NCBI RefSeq assembly: GCF_030814995.1
Contig: NZ_JAUSVX010000007.1
Span: 294,507-358,506, forward strand
Direction of reading: 5' to 3'
DNA: 64,000 nt
From: Labrys wisconsinensis
GTDB lineage: Bacteria; Pseudomonadota; Alphaproteobacteria; Rhizobiales; Labraceae
Shown: piece after piece, positions 63,811 to 64,000 of the stretch
Layout: each line of letters starts with the position of its first letter
Numbering within the stretch: position 1 is the stretch's first letter
Made by a program: the position numbers and the translations under genes
Notes under the pieces: generated by a model
What the model saw: the letters and a program-made list of their open reading frames with translations, nothing else
Told to the model about the DNA's origin: nothing
Database searches by the model: none

Positions 63811-64000
63811 TTACGCCGTGCGTGGCCGGAGGGGTGGCGTTCCGGCGGGTGCGATCGCAGCCAGGACGAGAGCGCACCAAAGCCACCTCAGCCAGTTGAG
63901 GATGGGGCTGAAGTTATAGCCGACTGCGGCGAGGACGGCGTTGTTGGCATCGCCAGCGGCTCCCACCAGGAAGTTGCGTCCCATGCGATGGTCGCTCTTG
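63811..64000 (-). mobile_element. IS5-family transposase, C-terminal part, runs off the window
   Basis: 62 codons before a TAA stop (63813-63811). Seen: DHRMGRNFL and AGDANNAVLAAVGYNF, then LNWLRWLW, the C-terminal signature of IS5/IS1182-like DDE transposases (RMxRNxL..GDxxNAVLAAAGYNF). The rest of the gene lies right of the window, so whether it is intact is unknown. It sits against the IS3 fragment. Confidence 0.8.

Overview
The window is high-GC, densely coded DNA of alphaproteobacterial type, most likely order Hyphomicrobiales (rhizobia and relatives). The evidence is a core stretch with moaA, a DUF1289 gene beside cobS and cobT, and dusA; SDR, FadR-type GntR and sugar-acid ABC genes of the usual alphaproteobacterial kind; a secreted peptide that copies the N-terminus of rhizobial porins; and an intergenic palindrome (54176-54280) that looks like a repeat I know from many Hyphomicrobiales genomes. 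I do not assign a genus.

Region 1 (1-25413) looks like ordinary chromosome: a DUF971 gene and moaA, a SolA-like flavin oxidase, transporters, several regulator/enzyme pairs with visible palindromic operators (LysR/SDR at 6958-7002, MarR/DUF899 at 9684-9695), cobalamin lower-ligand genes, a sensor kinase, a nuclease, and a sugar-acid operon (FadR regulator, enolase-superfamily dehydratase, binding protein, permease, ATPase, SDR; 24329 down to 18851). It ends at dusA.

Region 2 (25414-38809) begins with a broken tyrosine recombinase directly in front of dusA, a known integration site for genomic islands. Next come a minus-strand operon of a TauD-type dioxygenase, a peptide-type ABC importer and a RidA protein (32966 to 26017), then divergent phnF, then a C-P lyase operon phnG-H-I-J-M (38387 to 34134). 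phnK, phnL, phnN and phnCDE are not in the window.

Region 3 (38810-50067) is the most interesting part. A ten-gene minus-strand operon starts with PEP phosphomutase, the committing enzyme of phosphonate biosynthesis. It continues with an aspartate-type aminotransferase, a CTP-type nucleotidyltransferase, a CDP-alcohol phosphotransferase, a SelA-like PLP enzyme with an extra C-terminal domain, an SDR, a MocR-like aminotransferase, two methyltransferases and a DMT-type exporter. No phosphonopyruvate decarboxylase is present. The set suggests a phosphonate activated with CMP and moved onto an alcohol or lipid, that is a phosphonolipid or related product, probably by way of phosphonoalanine. A FAD amine oxidase (38810) lies between this operon and the C-P lyase genes.

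Region 4 (50068-60370) has two GntR regulators with shared GATATATC motifs, a polyamine/aminoethylphosphonate-type ABC importer, and a second small biosynthetic set (alpha-oxoamine synthase, MFS exporter, hexapeptide acetyltransferase, SDR).

Region 5 (60371-64000) has an AT-rich gap with a cluster of hairpins, a dimethylglycine/sarcosine dehydrogenase-like gene, and fragments of IS3- and IS5-family transposases at the right edge. A dispersed hairpin repeat (4976, 30330, 34087, 58914) links regions 1, 2 and 4. Joint action of the phosphonate genes is inferred from gene order; no product can be read from sequence alone.
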